Origin: Acidobacteriota bacterium | GTDB taxonomy: Bacteria; Acidobacteriota; Terriglobia; Terriglobales; Acidobacteriaceae | Assembly: GCA_003225655.1 (NCBI GenBank) | Contig: QIAW01000423.1 | Location: 1 to 7,317 of the forward strand | Direction of reading: 5' to 3' | DNA length: 7,317 bases | Shown: piece after piece, positions 5,677 to 7,317 of the stretch | Numbering within the stretch: position 1 is the first letter of the stretch | Layout: the number at the start of each line of letters is the position of its first letter | Translations under genes and position numbers: made by a program | The notes under the pieces: model-generated | The model's database searches: none | What the model saw: the letters and a program-made list of their open reading frames with translations, nothing else | Told to the model about the DNA's origin: nothing

Positions 5677-6994
5677 TGGGGCATATGTTCGAGCACACCG
5701 AGACGGATATCGTTATCCGCTGGCGGCGCATGTTGGGATACTCCACGCTGTGGCTGCCCGGCACCGACCACGCCGGCATTGCCACGCAATTGATGGTAGA
5801 TCGCCAACTCGCCAGCGAAGGCATCAAGCGGCAGGATCTGGGACGCGAAAAATTTGTCGAGCGTGTGTGGCAGTGGCGCGAGCACTACGGCGGCGTGATC
5901 TTAAAGCAGATGAAGCGCCTGGGCGACTCGGTGGATTGGTCGCGCGAATACTTCACCATGGAAGAGAGGCTCAACGTCGCGGTGCGCGAAGTCTTTGTGC
6001 GCCTGTATGAAGAGGGCCTGATCTATCGCGGCAAGTACATCGTGAACTGGTGTCCGCGCTGCATGACCGCGATCTCTGATCTCGAAGTAAAGCACGAGGA
6101 GACGGCGGGAAAGATTTACGAGATACGCTACCCGGTAGTGGGAAGTAAAGCCGGAAGCCAAGAGTTCATCATTGTGGCCACCACGCGTCCCGAGACCATG
6201 CTGGGAGACACCGCTGTCGCCGTCAATGCCAGGGACGAGCGCTACAAGCATCTGCACGGCAAGAAAGCCTTACTGCCGCTGCTGGAGCGCGAGATCCCCA
6301 TCATCCTCGACGACCTGGCCAACCCTGAGTTCGGCACCGGCGCGGTCAAGGTAACACCGGCGCATGATCCCAACGACTTTCAGGCCGGGCTGCGCCACAA
6401 TCTGCCGCAGATTGACGTGATGGATGAGACCGCCCACATGAACTCGAACGCCGGCCCTTACTCGGGTCTCGACCGCTTTGCCGCCCGCGAAAAAGTGCTG
6501 GCAGATCTCGAGCAACACGGCCTACTGGCGGCGATCAAAGAGCACACGCTGGCGCTGGGCAGGTGCGACCGCTGCAAGACCGTCGTCGAGCCGCGGCTCT
6601 CCACGCAGTGGTTCGTGGCAGTGAACAAGCAGCCAAAAAATGGCGGGGTGAGTTTGGCGCAAGGCGCCACCGGCCCGGTGCTCAAAGGCGACATCCGCTT
6701 CACACCCGAGAACTACAAGCAGATTTACCTGAACTGGATGCAGAACATCTATGACTGGTGCATCTCGCGGCAACTGTGGTGGGGTCACCGCATCCCCGCG
6801 TGGCATTGCGCCGATTGCAAAGAGATCACTGTAGCCCGCGAGGGGCCGGCACAGTGTCCCAAGTGCAAGAGCAAAAACTTGCAGCAGGATACCGACGTGC
6901 TCGATACCTGGTTCTCTTCCGCGCTATTGCCCTTTACCGCCTTCGGCTGGCCTTGCCAGGACGACAAAACCAAGCGAGAGCTGGCGGCATTTTA

Positions 6995-6998
6995 CTTT
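6995..6998 (+). other. valS deletion junction 2 (loss of a conserved block before the KMSK loop)
   Basis: Frame 3 is homologous through LAAFY (ending 6995), then reads FGWRA and stops at 7011-7013. Frame 2 is homologous from W (6998-7000) onward as WVARMIMMG. Family members carry roughly PTSLLVTGFDILFF between Y and W. The missing length is therefore about 40 bases and is 1 modulo 3. Confidence 0.85.
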
Positions 6999-7317
6999 GG
7001 GTGGCGCGCATGATCATGATGGGTTGCCACTTCATGAAAGATCACCCGCAGGGCAACGTGCCCTTTCGCGAGGTCTATATCCACGCCCTGGTGCTCGATG
7101 CGGAACGCCAGAAAATGTCAAAGGTCAAAGGCAACGTGGTTGATCCCATCGAGATCACCGAGAAATACGGCACCGACGCGGTGCGCTTCACTCTGGCAGC
7201 CATGGCCTCACCGGGCACAGACATCGCCTTCAACGAAGGCCGCACGGAAGGCTACCGCGCCTTCGCCAACAAAATCTGGAACGCGGCCCGCTTTATTTTC
7301 ATGAATGTCGAGCGCGC

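Larger units (their letters stand above)
5551..7317 (+). pseudogene. valS: Valyl-tRNA synthetase, interrupted by two short deletions; 3' end outside window
   Basis: ValRS charges tRNA-Val with valine and edits mischarged threonine. Three segments in three frames carry its sequence. Segment A (5551-5673) gives the N-terminus, AYNPGAIETRWAEYWVKE. Segment B (5676-6995, 440 codons) runs from MGHMFEHTE through GTDHAGIATQ, the zinc-ligand-like NWCPRC, the editing domain (TTRPETMLGDTAVAV, GTGAVKVTPAHDPNDF), CISRQLWWGHRIPAWHC, a second CxxC pair, DVLDTWFSSALLPF, to LAAFY. Segment C (6998-7317) gives WVARMIMMG, the KMSK loop (7112-7123, followed by VKGNVVDP) and continues off the window. At A/B the PPPNVTG-LH half of the HIGH region is absent; at B/C a PTSLLVTGFDILFF-like block is absent. 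Codons elsewhere are family-typical with no decay. An ATG at 5560 may be the true start, since MPHELAKAY is the usual opening; neither has a strong ribosome site. If the lesions are assembly errors, this is a normal valS. Confidence 0.93.

Noticed and set aside
7098..7304. Open frame in the third frame near the right edge
   Set aside because: The same bases in another frame encode the KMSK loop and downstream ValRS sequence, so this is a shadow.
5551..7317. Programmed frameshifting or a split ValRS
   Set aside because: Both joins lack conserved residues in every frame, so recoding would not yield a whole enzyme, and a split at both points would leave halves missing catalytic parts.
1..7317. 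CRISPR array, insertion sequence, tRNA or other RNA gene, defence system
   Set aside because: I found no regularly spaced direct repeats, transposase motifs, cloverleaf-like arms or defence-protein motifs on either strand.

Overview
The window looks like the replication-origin neighbourhood of a chromosome. Gene order on the + strand is dnaA (3' part), a 644-base non-coding gap, dnaN, a small conserved-looking protein, a secreted protein with a TonB C-terminal domain, and valS. All genes point the same way. The host is probably an acidobacterium (Acidobacteriota, Terriglobia-like). I infer this from moderately high GC, the style of the DnaA, DnaN and ValRS sequences, the Ala/Pro/Ser/Thr-rich TonB-domain protein, and intergenic repeat debris of a kind I associate with that phylum. 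No taxonomic marker gene such as 16S rRNA is present, so this assignment is tentative.

Region by region: 1-1137 encodes DnaA from its linker (domain II) through the AAA+ domain and the DNA-binding domain; the N-terminus lies outside the window. 1138-1781 is the probable oriC. Its right half holds a perfect DnaA box (TTATCCACA), a GC-rich block, a run of DnaA-trio-like triplets and a 40-base tract with only 7 G and no C, in the order and orientation known from the Bacillus subtilis origin. A cluster of degenerate boxes lies further left. 1782-2936 is dnaN, the sliding clamp. 3051-3296 is an 81-residue protein of unknown role. 3297-3578 is a leader with a weak candidate promoter. 3579-5294 is an exported 571-residue protein with a TonB C-terminal domain. 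5295-5550 is a spacer with a degenerate 7-base tandem repeat, a palindromic fragment and a candidate promoter. 5551-7317 is valS, which runs off the window.

The replication genes form a self-consistent unit: DnaA would bind the boxes downstream of its own gene, open the AT-rich tract beside the trio, and the clamp is made from the next gene.

The most unusual features are the well-formed basal unwinding element and the state of valS. As written, valS is broken by two short internal deletions, each with a length of 1 modulo 3. The first removes the front of the catalytic HIGH motif; the second removes a conserved block before the KMSK loop. Everything between is intact and family-typical, so this is either a very recent double lesion in an essential gene (needing a second valyl-tRNA synthetase) or an assembly error. 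I see no mobile element, CRISPR array, RNA gene or defence system.
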